From Methanobacteriota archaeon (GTDB lineage Archaea > Thermoplasmatota > Poseidoniia > Poseidoniales > Poseidoniaceae), in contig JAACDL010000026.1 in NCBI GenBank assembly GCA_009936765.1, positions 1-8,358 on the forward strand: 8,358 nt of DNA, in the 5' to 3' direction. Positions 1 through 7,073 of this stretch are shown in pieces. Numbering within the stretch: the stretch's first letter is position 1; each line of letters begins with the position of its first letter. Below the pieces are notes generated by a model. It saw nothing but the letters and a program-made list of their open reading frames with translations, was not told where the DNA came from and did not search any database. The translations under genes and the position numbers were made by a program.

Positions 1-680
1 CAGACGCTTGTCCAAAAACCGCGCAGCGGCTTGTTACCGTTCATGGAGCGGGCTCATTCGGACATCTGAAAGCAAAGCAGTTCAGACTTGCAGAAGGGCG
101 AATTGATGGATTAAACCAAGATGATGCTGTAGAAGATGTTCGCGCAGATATGCTGAAATTGAATAAGTATGTTATGGATTCCTTAGCTAAATTCGGGGTT
201 TCTGCAAAATCATATCCTCCTCATGAATGGGCTAAAGGAATGGGCCCTAAATTCAAAGGAGATTTACCAGTTTTTGATGGTGTCACTGTTGTATTTGGTG
301 ATGTCGTTGATGATGACGAACAGGAATTTGGTATTCTATCAGGTGACGATATAATCTTGAGATATGCGACTGAGTTGCCTGATGTTGAGAGAGCGGTATT
401 TGCAATTGGCGGAGTTGATGGAATCTTACGTGTGCCTCCTGCGAGAGCAACACCTGGTGATCTGATTGAGGTTTGGCATCCGGAACTTGAGTTTGAGGGT
501 GAACATGCGAGTGACATTGATGTCACAGGTGGAATCGGTTTGAAGGCGGCCAGAGGTGCAGAAATTTCATCTGCAGGAATAGACGTCATTCTGATTAATG
601 GAGAGCGTCCGGAGAGAGTTATCGATGCTATTGAAGGTAAATCCGTAATTGGAACCCGCATAATCTCGGGGAACTGTTGA
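1..680 (+). CDS. ipk: Isopentenyl phosphate kinase, 3' part (5' end outside the window)
   Basis: ATP-dependent phosphorylation of isopentenyl phosphate to isopentenyl diphosphate, the last step of the archaeal version of the mevalonate pathway; a soluble amino-acid-kinase-fold enzyme. The reading frame is open from the left edge (first full codon at base 3) to TGA at 678-680, giving 225 visible residues. The ATG at 150 is internal, because clear family sequence lies upstream of it: VHGAGSFGH at visible residues 13-21. Its last His matches the substrate-binding His near position 60 in characterised enzymes, so roughly 40 N-terminal residues, including the first Lys-Gly-Gly motif, should be missing. 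The C-terminal DVTGGIGLK motif and the final GTRI are also typical of the family. The next gene starts 35 nt downstream on the same strand and uses the product, so the two are probably co-transcribed. Family assignment is strong; completeness cannot be judged. Confidence 0.9.
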   Translation, partial: DACPKTAQRLVTVHGAGSFGHLKAKQFRLAEGRIDGLNQDDAVEDVRADMLKLNKYVMDSLAKFGVSAKSYPPHEWAKGMGPKFKGDLPVFDGVTVVFGDVVDDDEQEFGILSGDDIILRYATELPDVERAVFAIGGVDGILRVPPARATPGDLIEVWHPELEFEGEHASDIDVTGGIGLKAARGAEISSAGIDVILINGERPERVIDAIEGKSVIGTRIISGNC

Positions 681-715
681 TGTAGTGGACGCGAAACCGG
701 TAATTCGGTGAGTCA

Positions 716-2446
716 ATGTCCGGTTATGCCATAACTGATGTTCCGACAATCGAATTAGAGGCTGATGCTTCTGAGGTGCTTGCTGGCAGTGACTCTGTTC
801 AAGAGTCTCTAATGGCTGAAGCAGTAATACAAGTTACTGAACACGATGAAGTGATTGGCGCAATCTCAAAATTAGATAGTCACCATCAGATTGGGACGTA
901 CCACCGTGCATTCAGTGTACTTCTTTTCGATTCCTCCGGACGACTGTTATTGCAGAGGAGGGCGTCTCACAAAATCACTTTCCCAGATGTATGGGCTAAC
1001 TCATGTTGCTCACATCCATTGTATAGTGAAGATGAAATGGAGTTGAATAATGATTTAGGAGTAAAAAGGGCTGCTATTCGTAAACTTGAGCAAGAGCTTG
1101 GCATATCACCTTCGCAGGTCAGCATCGACAAATTTGAATTTGTAACAAAAATGCGTTATCAAGCACGCCAAGACGAAAATTGGATTGAGCGCGAAGTAGA
1201 CCATTGTATGGTTATTCATGCTGATGTAGATGTTAATCCAAACCCAAATGAAGTGAGTGAAATCAAATGGGTAAGTCAAACTGAACTAGAGGAACTGCTT
1301 ATCGCAGATGATCCAAGCAATGTAATCGCTCCATGGTTCAGATGTATTGCTGCTAGAGTAATGGATGATGATTGGTGGCGCCCTGGATGTGCTAAACCCG
1401 ATGGTCTGATTCATGACATGGGAGATGTCTCACACATGCTTCCTGGTTCAACTGGTGCCGACTTGAATACCAGTATTGCTGAGGTAAAGGATTTAGTCGA
1501 AACTAGAATTGAAAGAGCACTTACTCACACATCTCTTGACCGCCTATCTGGTGCTATGATGCATCTTGTAGAAGGAGGAGGTAAGAGGCTGCGTGCAACT
1601 CTCCCTTGGCTAGTAGCTAAGGCAGTAGGTGATACTCATTCTGGATTGCTTGACGTAGGTGCTGCAATTGAGATTATTCACAATTTCACTTTAGTTCATG
1701 ATGACATAATGGATGATGATGACATTAGAAGAGGTCGGCCTGCTGTTCACATTGCTTATGATTTACCTACTGCAATAAATGCCGGAGATGCGATGTTAGC
1801 AATTGCTTTCGAAGCAATGGCTGTGGCAGAGGGAATAGAAGCGGAATTGTTACCATTCCTAGTCAAACGCATTGGCCGAATGGTCCGTAAATGTAGTGAA
1901 GGGCAACAACTCGATATTGAATTCGAAGACCGTGAAACTGTATCTGAAGAAGAATATATTACAATGATTCACGGGAAAACGGCCGCTATGTTCCTTACAT
2001 GTGCAGAAGTAGGGTCGCATTTGGCAGGTGCCGATTTAGATACAATACAATGTATGCATGATTGGGGATTGGCAGTAGGACTTTGTTTCCAACTTATGGA
2101 TGATCTAATCGATGTTCTTTCAGATTCAGATACACTTGGCAAGCCTAGCGGTAGTGATGTTGCTCAAGGAAAGAGGACTTTGATGGTAATTCATGCTCTA
2201 AAGCAACCACCATCGGAATCTAAAGATGACCTGCTAGCAGTTCTAGGTAAGGGTGATGACGTCACTTCAGACCAAGTGATAAGGGCTCACAAAGCATTAC
2301 ACGATTTAGGTTCAATCGAATATGCTCAAAATAAAGCCGAAGCATACCACCGTAAAGCGCATGATTGCCTAGATAGAATACCTCAAGGACCTGCTATGAG
2401 AGCTCTCAGAGAATTGACCGATTACCAACTCAAGAGGATCTACTGA
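716..2446 (+). CDS. idi-idsA: Fused type I isopentenyl-diphosphate isomerase and geranylgeranyl-diphosphate synthase
   Basis: A 576-residue bifunctional prenyl enzyme. Residues about 33-215 are a Nudix-type IPP isomerase: YHRAFSVLLF (62-71), TFPDVWANSCCSHPL with the expected catalytic Cys at 97 or 98 (88-102), a Nudix-like helix (115-130), and the acidic IEREVDH motif (157-163). The wording is closer to eukaryotic Idi1 than to the FMN type II enzyme common in archaea. A linker of about 30 residues follows the WW motif at 220-221. Residues about 250-576 are a trans-prenyltransferase: GGGKRLR (287-293), first aspartate motif DDIMD (329-333) then RRGRP, and second aspartate motif DDLID (462-466) then GKPSGSD. 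Phe324 lies five residues before the first Asp and there is no two-residue insertion in that motif, the pattern of archaeal GGPP synthases, so C20 product is inferred. ATG 716 is preceded by GGTGA at 707-711. The frame has no internal stop or frameshift. Confidence 0.93.
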   Translation: MSGYAITDVPTIELEADASEVLAGSDSVQESLMAEAVIQVTEHDEVIGAISKLDSHHQIGTYHRAFSVLLFDSSGRLLLQRRASHKITFPDVWANSCCSHPLYSEDEMELNNDLGVKRAAIRKLEQELGISPSQVSIDKFEFVTKMRYQARQDENWIEREVDHCMVIHADVDVNPNPNEVSEIKWVSQTELEELLIADDPSNVIAPWFRCIAARVMDDDWWRPGCAKPDGLIHDMGDVSHMLPGSTGADLNTSIAEVKDLVETRIERALTHTSLDRLSGAMMHLVEGGGKRLRATLPWLVAKAVGDTHSGLLDVGAAIEIIHNFTLVHDDIMDDDDIRRGRPAVHIAYDLPTAINAGDAMLAIAFEAMAVAEGIEAELLPFLVKRIGRMVRKCSEGQQLDIEFEDRETVSEEEYITMIHGKTAAMFLTCAEVGSHLAGADLDTIQCMHDWGLAVGLCFQLMDDLIDVLSDSDTLGKPSGSDVAQGKRTLMVIHALKQPPSESKDDLLAVLGKGDDVTSDQVIRAHKALHDLGSIEYAQNKAEAYHRKAHDCLDRIPQGPAMRALRELTDYQLKRIY

Positions 2447-2861
2447 TTCGACCTTCTTTCAGAACCTTGCAATACCATCTAGTTTCCCCTGGATACTTTT
2501 TGTGCGAGATTCGATTGAAATAACCGTCTGTGAATGATGCTGAGATTGTTTTGCATGGTGTCGCAGCAGAAACAACTTCTAATTCAACTTCGTCTATTTT
2601 GAAAACAGAACCGATCTCTAAATTAAAACCCTCTACCAACAAATTCTCACCAGTAGTCCCACCTTGAATAGGGTGGCCTTCTGATTTGAGTTTAACAAGT
2701 AATTCATTTTCTAAAACACATACGGCCCTTAGTGGACCTCCATGGTGTTTTTTGTCGAATTGGTTATCTCCTACAATTCCTTCAAAATGAACCTTAACAG
2801 TGGACACATTTTCTTTTGGTACACCACCATTGGAAATGTATATTCCCAATAATTGGCCCAT
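2430..2861 (-). CDS. Small stand-alone MOSC-domain protein
   Basis: A 143-residue protein that is essentially one MOSC domain, the fold found at the C-terminus of molybdenum cofactor sulfurases and in YiiM/YuaD-like proteins; these are thought to carry sulfur or bind a metal-sulfur or pterin ligand. Seen in the sequence: GIVGDNQFDKKHHGGPLRAV (28-47), the GTTGENL motif (68-74), and the conserved Cys103 in TPCKT, followed by WYCKVLKEG near the end. The true substrate is unknown, so no pathway is assigned. The start is ATG at 2861 with GGTGA eight to twelve bases... upstream of it at 2866-2870. It begins 32 nt after the EF-2 stop on the same strand and may be the last gene of that operon. Its stop lies inside the end of the convergent isomerase/synthase gene, with 17 bp overlap. 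There is no signal peptide or membrane segment. Confidence 0.85.
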   Translation of the reverse strand: MGQLLGIYISNGGVPKENVSTVKVHFEGIVGDNQFDKKHHGGPLRAVCVLENELLVKLKSEGHPIQGGTTGENLLVEGFNLEIGSVFKIDEVELEVVSAATPCKTISASFTDGYFNRISHKKYPGETRWYCKVLKEGRISRSS

Positions 2862-2893
2862 TCAATCACCTGAATGACAGATTGATTTCACAA

Positions 2894-5101
2894 TCACTCT
2901 GCGTAGTAGGATTCAGGGTTTGGATCTGGCTTCAATCCTTTACGAGTACGGATTCCGCCAACTACCTTATTGAATAATTGCGGGGGTAGAATCTCGAAAC
3001 CAATGTTTTCAGAGTTCCAAACAGCACGACCTTGAGATGCAGCACGGATATCGTTAGAGAATCCGAATGTTTCTGCTACTGGAAGTGTTCCGATAACAGT
3101 GGTTGCTTCACCTTCAGAAGGCATGTCTTCGATGATTCCACGGCGGTTTGTAATTTCACGAGTTACTTGTCCAAGCCAGTCGTTAGGAACGCTGACGTGA
3201 GATCTTTGCATAGGTTCCATCAAAACGGTGCGAGCACGAATCATTGCACCCTTGATTGCATTACGTACTGCAGGAATTGTCTGTGCTGGTCCACGGTGAA
3301 TTGCATCTTCGTGCAGCTTTGCATCGACTAGTCTGACCATCATGCCCATTACTGGCTCATCTGCCACTGGACCCTTTTTACATACTTCATTGAACGATTC
3401 GATAATCAGTTCACGTGTCTCGTGCAATCCCTGAATACCCTTTGTGTCATTGACTAGAACGTTGGTACCGCTGATGGCGTAAATCTTACGCATTTTGTCT
3501 TTGTCCATTCCAAGTTCGCCGAATTTGTTTCCAACTTCCTTAGCGTCACTAGAGCGTACTGCACCATTTCCGAAGTGGCCGTCACGTAGTGCTGCAACAA
3601 CCTCAGGAGAAAGTGGTTCACATTCAATCATGAATCTGTTGTGTCGGTTAGGTGATTTACCTTCGAAAGAACGTCCTCTGTTATTACCTTCTACAGATTC
3701 TCTGTATACAACGATAGGTGGGCTAACCTTTACCTTGATGTTTTGTTCTTCTTCAAGGCGGAAAACAGTGATTTCCAAGTGCAGTTCTCCCATACCTGCT
3801 AGAAGAGCCTCTCCAGTTTCTTGGTTAGTAGTAACCTGAAGTGAAGCATCAGACTTTGCAAGAGAACGTAGAGCATCAACGAATTTTGGAAGGTCCTTCA
3901 TGCTCTTTGGTTCAACAGCCACGGTGACTACCGGGTCTGAATAGTGTCGGATCGCTTCGAACGGGGTGGAATCTTTGTCACGAGATAGTGTTACACCTGC
4001 TGCTGCTGAGCGAATACCTGTAATTGCTGCAATATTACCTGCTACAACCTTAGGGACTGGAATTCTGTCTCCTCCAACCATCATACTAACTTGCTGAACA
4101 CGTTCAGGCTTTGCAGCACCGATTGCAAATACCGATTCACCTTGGTTGATAGAACCTGAATATAGTCGACCTACTGCAACTTCACCAGCATGTGGGTCCA
4201 TCCAAATCTTAGTGATCATCATTGAAAGTTCAGCTTCTGGGTCACAACTAATCATTGCCTTACCAATTGGTGACTCCAAGTCTCCGTTCCAGATGTTAGG
4301 GATACGGTATGGTTGTGCTTCAACAGGACCTGGCAACTTAGTAACTGCCATGTCTAAAAGAACTTCATGCACTGGAGCTTTCTTAGCCAGAGTCTTCTGG
4401 TCTTCGTTGTTACAGTACTCGAAGATTTCAGTCATGGATACTCCAGACTTCTTCATGTAAGGGATTGTAATCCCCCAGTTGTGGTATGCTGAACCAAATG
4501 CTACAGTTCCATCCATAACACTGACTTGCCATTTCTTTTCCATACCTTCTGGAGCGAATGAGTGAATTAATTTGTTGACTTTCTTGATAGTTTCTTCAAA
4601 TCTCTTCAACATGTCTTCAGGTGTTACCTTCAATTCGTTGATTAGTCGGTCTACCTTGTTAATGAAAAGAACAGGCTTAACCTTCTCTTTCAAAGCCTGC
4701 CTAACCACTGTCTCAGTCTGAGGCATTGGGCCTTCGACTGCACATGCTAGAATGAAACATCCGTCTACCGCACGCATAGCACGGGTAACGTCTCCACCGA
4801 AGTCTACGTGACCTGGTGTGTCAATTAGATTGATGAGGTAGTCAGTTCCTTCTATTCCGTGAACCATAGATGCAGAAGCAGCGTTGATAGTAATTCCACG
4901 AGCACTCTCTTGTTGGTCGAAATCGAGAACACGGCTCTTACCTGCAAGGTCTTCGCTCATCATTCCAGCACCTGCAATTAGGTTGTCTGAAAGTGTAGTT
5001 TTTCCGTGGTCGATGTGAGCAGCAATACACAGATTTCGAATTTGTGGTAAAATGTGCATTACTTCTGTTGCCTTCTTGATGTTGTCCTCTTTACGGCCCA
5101 T
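2894..5101 (-). CDS. fusA: Archaeal translation elongation factor 2 (EF-2)
   Basis: A 735-residue ribosomal translocase, a GTPase that moves tRNA and mRNA after peptide bond formation; length is normal for archaeal EF-2. The G domain carries the P-loop AHIDHGKT (28-35), switch I ARGITI (67-72), DTPGH (94-98) and NKVD (148-151). Domain II follows, then domain III with GMGELHLEI (436-444). Domain IV carries the loop DAIHRGPAQ, whose His602 aligns with the histidine converted to diphthamide in archaeal and eukaryotic EF-2. Bacterial EF-G lacks this modification, so the gene is clearly archaeal. ATG 5101 is preceded by a strong AGGTGA at 5108-5113. It lies 97 nt after the desaturase, far enough for its own promoter (see the candidate at 5147-5156), and 32 nt before the MOSC gene. 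No missing motif or frameshift was seen. Confidence 0.98.
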   Translation of the reverse strand: MGRKEDNIKKATEVMHILPQIRNLCIAAHIDHGKTTLSDNLIAGAGMMSEDLAGKSRVLDFDQQESARGITINAASASMVHGIEGTDYLINLIDTPGHVDFGGDVTRAMRAVDGCFILACAVEGPMPQTETVVRQALKEKVKPVLFINKVDRLINELKVTPEDMLKRFEETIKKVNKLIHSFAPEGMEKKWQVSVMDGTVAFGSAYHNWGITIPYMKKSGVSMTEIFEYCNNEDQKTLAKKAPVHEVLLDMAVTKLPGPVEAQPYRIPNIWNGDLESPIGKAMISCDPEAELSMMITKIWMDPHAGEVAVGRLYSGSINQGESVFAIGAAKPERVQQVSMMVGGDRIPVPKVVAGNIAAITGIRSAAAGVTLSRDKDSTPFEAIRHYSDPVVTVAVEPKSMKDLPKFVDALRSLAKSDASLQVTTNQETGEALLAGMGELHLEITVFRLEEEQNIKVKVSPPIVVYRESVEGNNRGRSFEGKSPNRHNRFMIECEPLSPEVVAALRDGHFGNGAVRSSDAKEVGNKFGELGMDKDKMRKIYAISGTNVLVNDTKGIQGLHETRELIIESFNEVCKKGPVADEPVMGMMVRLVDAKLHEDAIHRGPAQTIPAVRNAIKGAMIRARTVLMEPMQRSHVSVPNDWLGQVTREITNRRGIIEDMPSEGEATTVIGTLPVAETFGFSNDIRAASQGRAVWNSENIGFEILPPQLFNKVVGGIRTRKGLKPDPNPESYYAE

Positions 5102-5146
5102 GGTGAATCACCTGACTCTCGTCGGTCTTCGCCACCTTGAAGGGGT

Positions 5147-5156
5147 TTATCAAATC
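5147..5156 (-). promoter_or_regulatory. fusA: Possible TATA box of the EF-2 gene
   Basis: On the minus strand this reads approximately TTTGATAAAC, an AT-rich element resembling an archaeal TATA box. Initiation some 25 nt downstream would give a short leader that still contains the AGGTGA motif at 5108-5113. The match to consensus is modest and no convincing BRE was identified. Confidence 0.3.
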
Positions 5157-5157
5157 G

Positions 5158-5174
5158 ACTACCATTTAGGTAGT
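5158..5174 (-). terminator. Perfect 6-bp hairpin 22 nt after the desaturase stop
   Basis: Minus strand ACTACC-TAAAT-GGTAGT: two perfect 6-nt arms and a 5-nt loop, beginning 22 nt past the desaturase TAA. It could mark a 3' end, an RNA-processing site, or an operator ahead of EF-2. No run of T follows, so it is not a classic intrinsic terminator. A stem this short could arise by chance; the type given is the nearest available label. Confidence 0.35.
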
Positions 5175-5196
5175 GAAATGTTGTGCTGTGGGCTGA

Positions 5197-6348
5197 TTAA
5201 ACTGCTCGAGTAATGGACTTGTATTGTAATTCCATTTCTTTGAATAATAATCTTAATTCGACTTTGATAGAATTATATGATTCTCTCATCTCAGAAATCT
5301 TGGAATTGATGGCATCTTTAGATGCACTAAGTGAACTCTTCAACTCTTTTTTCGACTTATGTATTTCGAAAAGGCAAGATCTCATCTTGTCTCTGCATCT
5401 TGATATTCTGCTTTCATAATCTTGGACATCGATATTCTTTGAAGCTAGTTTGTTTACGGACTTTTTGAATTTCATATCGAGTTTAGCAACCTCAATCGAA
5501 TGCTTAGGCGTCGACTTGAGATTAGAATTTAATCCTACTAAATTGAACCCTCTAATCCACCATTTGCTTGGATCTACGTGAAACCATTTGTGTCCGTTTC
5601 TGTAATCTGCTTGGAATGTATGGTGGAAGTTGTGGTATCCTTCTCCAAAAGTCAAGAAAGCCAGGAAGAATGAATCCCTGCTTGAGTTTTCTTCAGAGTA
5701 GGGTTGAGTTCCCCAAATGTGTGCTGCACTGTTGATTAGGAATGTTCCATGGTGTACAAATACGGTTCGAACCAATCCTGCCCAAACCAAACAACCGACA
5801 GCCGCCGCTAATCCACCTGCTAAGTACCCTATTGCAGCCGGCAAAATAATTCCAGACATTGCTCCAATGAGGAATATGTTTCTGTGCTGCCACCTGATTA
5901 TTTTACTTGCCTGCAAATCTTTTACATTGGCAAAGTCATTTGTGAATGCCTCTTCTTCAATCATTACCCAGCCCATATGGGAGTACCAAAATCCCCTTGT
6001 TACAGAATATGGGTCCTGTTCAGTGTCTGTAGCCTTGTGGTGATTTCTATGGTCTGAACACCATTCGATTATTGAATTTTGAAATGAACCGGCCCCAAAT
6101 ACTGCATAGAACAGAACTAATGGCCACGAAGCATCGTGTGAGCGATGCGAAAATAAACGATGATAGCCTACTGTTATCGATAAGCCACAAGCGAAGTAAA
6201 AGAAAACGAATACTATTGCTTCTGTCCAACCTGGGGCTCCGAAATACATCCAATGAAATGTGGCTCCTCCAATCGCTAGAATTGGAGTTACCAATAGGAA
6301 TAATGTGTTGAGCCAGTTAATTCGGGTAGTGGGCACATACTCTTCCAT
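5197..6348 (-). CDS. Membrane fatty-acyl desaturase (delta-9 / OLE1-DesC type) with C-terminal coiled-coil tail
   Basis: A 383-residue integral membrane di-iron desaturase that should insert a cis double bond into an acyl chain, normally acyl-CoA or a lipid-bound acyl group, using O2 and an electron donor. All three histidine boxes are present: HRLFSH (63-68), HRNHH (100-104) and HNFHH (239-243). The NSAAH motif (206-210), typical of delta-9 enzymes, is there too. Hydrophobic segments lie at about 14-36, 43-61, 77-89 and 157-193. The desaturase core ends near residue 280. The last 100 residues are Lys/Glu/Ser-rich and appear to form a long coiled coil; there is no cytochrome b5 domain. ATG 6348 is preceded by GGGAG at 6355-6359. 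The gene sits between S7 (77 nt) and EF-2 (95 nt), an unexpected place. Archaeal membranes are based on isoprenoid ethers, so the substrate is unclear; acquisition from bacteria is likely but inferred. Confidence 0.92.
   Translation of the reverse strand: MEEYVPTTRINWLNTLFLLVTPILAIGGATFHWMYFGAPGWTEAIVFVFFYFACGLSITVGYHRLFSHRSHDASWPLVLFYAVFGAGSFQNSIIEWCSDHRNHHKATDTEQDPYSVTRGFWYSHMGWVMIEEEAFTNDFANVKDLQASKIIRWQHRNIFLIGAMSGIILPAAIGYLAGGLAAAVGCLVWAGLVRTVFVHHGTFLINSAAHIWGTQPYSEENSSRDSFFLAFLTFGEGYHNFHHTFQADYRNGHKWFHVDPSKWWIRGFNLVGLNSNLKSTPKHSIEVAKLDMKFKKSVNKLASKNIDVQDYESRISRCRDKMRSCLFEIHKSKKELKSSLSASKDAINSKISEMRESYNSIKVELRLLFKEMELQYKSITRAV
5200..5496 (-). other. Predicted coiled-coil tail of the desaturase (residues about 285-383)
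   Basis: Roughly one hundred residues after the catalytic core are highly charged, contain no Pro after position 281, and show Leu/Ile/Val/Met at heptad-like spacing (for example around KLDMKFKKSVNKL, ISRCRDKM, and IKVELRLLFKEMEL). By eye the DNA is more AT-rich than the catalytic part. It probably serves oligomerisation or partner binding in the cytoplasm; no known domain was recognised. Confidence 0.6.
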
Positions 6349-6389
6349 TACCGGCTCCCATTGACGAACCCTATTGACCGTTGGGGTCC

Positions 6390-6407
6390 GGTGTTAGTGG
6401 TAACACC
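6390..6407 (-). terminator. Perfect 7-bp hairpin 18 nt after the rpsG stop
   Basis: Minus strand GGTGTTA-CCAC-TAACACC: two perfect 7-nt arms around a 4-nt loop, 18 nt beyond the rpsG stop and about 40 nt before the desaturase start. No T-run follows, so an intrinsic terminator is doubtful. It may instead be a processing or 3'-end stability element separating highly expressed ribosomal mRNA from the desaturase, or a dyad operator for the desaturase. The symmetry is visible in the sequence; the function is inference. Confidence 0.45.
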
Positions 6408-6425
6408 TAGTTTCATCACTGGATA

Positions 6426-7058
6426 TCAGCGAGCACTGGAAGCAATACGCTGAACTTCTTCTTTCTTTGATACTGCGAAAGAAGTAACGTCGCCATTGCT
6501 AGCCTTTGTTAGCTCGTTGATGATACACTGAGTTAGTGTACGCTTGGACTTTGAAGTTCCTTGTTGTGCTCCTTTTGCCAGATTTGCTAAAGCAACATCT
6601 AAGCGGCGAGAAGGAGAACTGTCTACAGCCTTAGGCTGAGATACTGCTCCGAACTTGATACGTGTGATCTCTTCCATAGGTGCAGCGTGACAAATAGCGT
6701 CAACAAATGCTTGAAGTGGGTTATTGCCACTTCTTGCAGCTATTGAATCAAGTGCGTTCTCAAACGCCTTTAGTGCACCTTGTTTCTTTCCTGTGTACTT
6801 ACCTGTACGCATTAATTTGTTAGTGAATCTCTCAACAACAGAAAGTCGTGCTTTTCCGAACCAAGCGTTAGCATGGCGGCCACCTGTGTGTGGGACACCG
6901 ACTGTTGATAGGTTGATGTATGGTGCTAATCCCGGGTCTCTGCATACAACTTCTGTAGCATCGTACTTTCCGAAAACGAGGGTGCCAATACCTGCAATGG
7001 GTCTGACTTCCTCTTCTGGAGTTGATTCTTCTTCTTGTGTTTCGATTTCTTCACTCAT
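6426..7058 (-). CDS. rpsG: Small-subunit ribosomal protein S7 (uS7)
   Basis: A 210-residue uS7 that binds the 3' major domain of 16S rRNA, nucleates assembly of the 30S head and lines the E/P-site mRNA channel. It is the archaeal/eukaryotic form (homologue of eukaryotic S5), longer than bacterial S7. Recognisable parts are VERFTNKLMRTGKYTGKKQGA (75-95, described here by its ends V75 and A95), GNNPLQAFVDAI (111-122), RRLDVALANLAKGA (151-164), and the C-terminus ending RIASSAR. The first twenty residues are strongly acidic (Glu-rich), a lineage-specific extension that may be flexible. ATG 7058 has a strong GGAGTGA at 7064-7070. It follows rpsL by 15 nt, the usual archaeal and bacterial str order, so these two are almost certainly co-transcribed. 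Confidence 0.96.
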   Translation of the reverse strand: MSEEIETQEEESTPEEEVRPIAGIGTLVFGKYDATEVVCRDPGLAPYINLSTVGVPHTGGRHANAWFGKARLSVVERFTNKLMRTGKYTGKKQGALKAFENALDSIAARSGNNPLQAFVDAICHAAPMEEITRIKFGAVSQPKAVDSSPSRRLDVALANLAKGAQQGTSKSKRTLTQCIINELTKASNGDVTSFAVSKKEEVQRIASSAR

Positions 7059-7073
7059 CTAAATCACTCCGAA

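Larger units (their letters stand above)
5102..5196 (-). other. Intergenic spacer between the desaturase and EF-2 genes
   Basis: A 95-nt spacer, the second longest gap in the window. In transcription order it holds a perfect 6-bp hairpin just after the desaturase stop, an AT-rich GATAAA stretch that could be a TATA box, and the AGGTGA ribosome-binding site of EF-2. No small ORF or RNA gene is apparent. Its layout suggests that EF-2 can be transcribed independently of the genes ahead of it, but this is inferred from layout only. Confidence 0.5.

Noticed and set aside
221..661. Minus-strand open frame of 146 codons inside the kinase gene
   Set aside because: It is antisense to a clear conserved gene, rich in Ser/Pro/Thr, and shows no recognisable family.
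150..680. Isopentenyl phosphate kinase starting at ATG 150
   Set aside because: The same frame is open to the left edge and encodes the conserved GAGSFGH motif, so ATG 150 is internal and the gene is cut by the window.
696..711. Short inverted repeat ACCG-GTAATT-CGGT overlapping the ribosome-binding site of the isomerase/synthase gene
   Set aside because: A 4-bp stem is too short to argue for translational control without conservation data.
2397..2408. Perfect 12-bp palindrome TGAGAGCTCTCA near the end of the synthase gene
   Set aside because: It has no loop, lies in coding sequence for an ordinary helix, and is not repeated elsewhere; probably chance, though it is just downstream of the MOSC stop on the other strand.
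3495..3839. Plus-strand open frame antisense to EF-2 (similar ones at 3032-3331 and 4146-4460)
   Set aside because: EF-2 is unambiguous on the other strand; these translations are low-complexity or unrelated to any family and lack ribosome-binding sites.
5717..6043. Plus-strand open frame antisense to the desaturase (also 6072-6311 and 5213-5419)
   Set aside because: They oppose intact histidine-box coding sequence and have no independent support.
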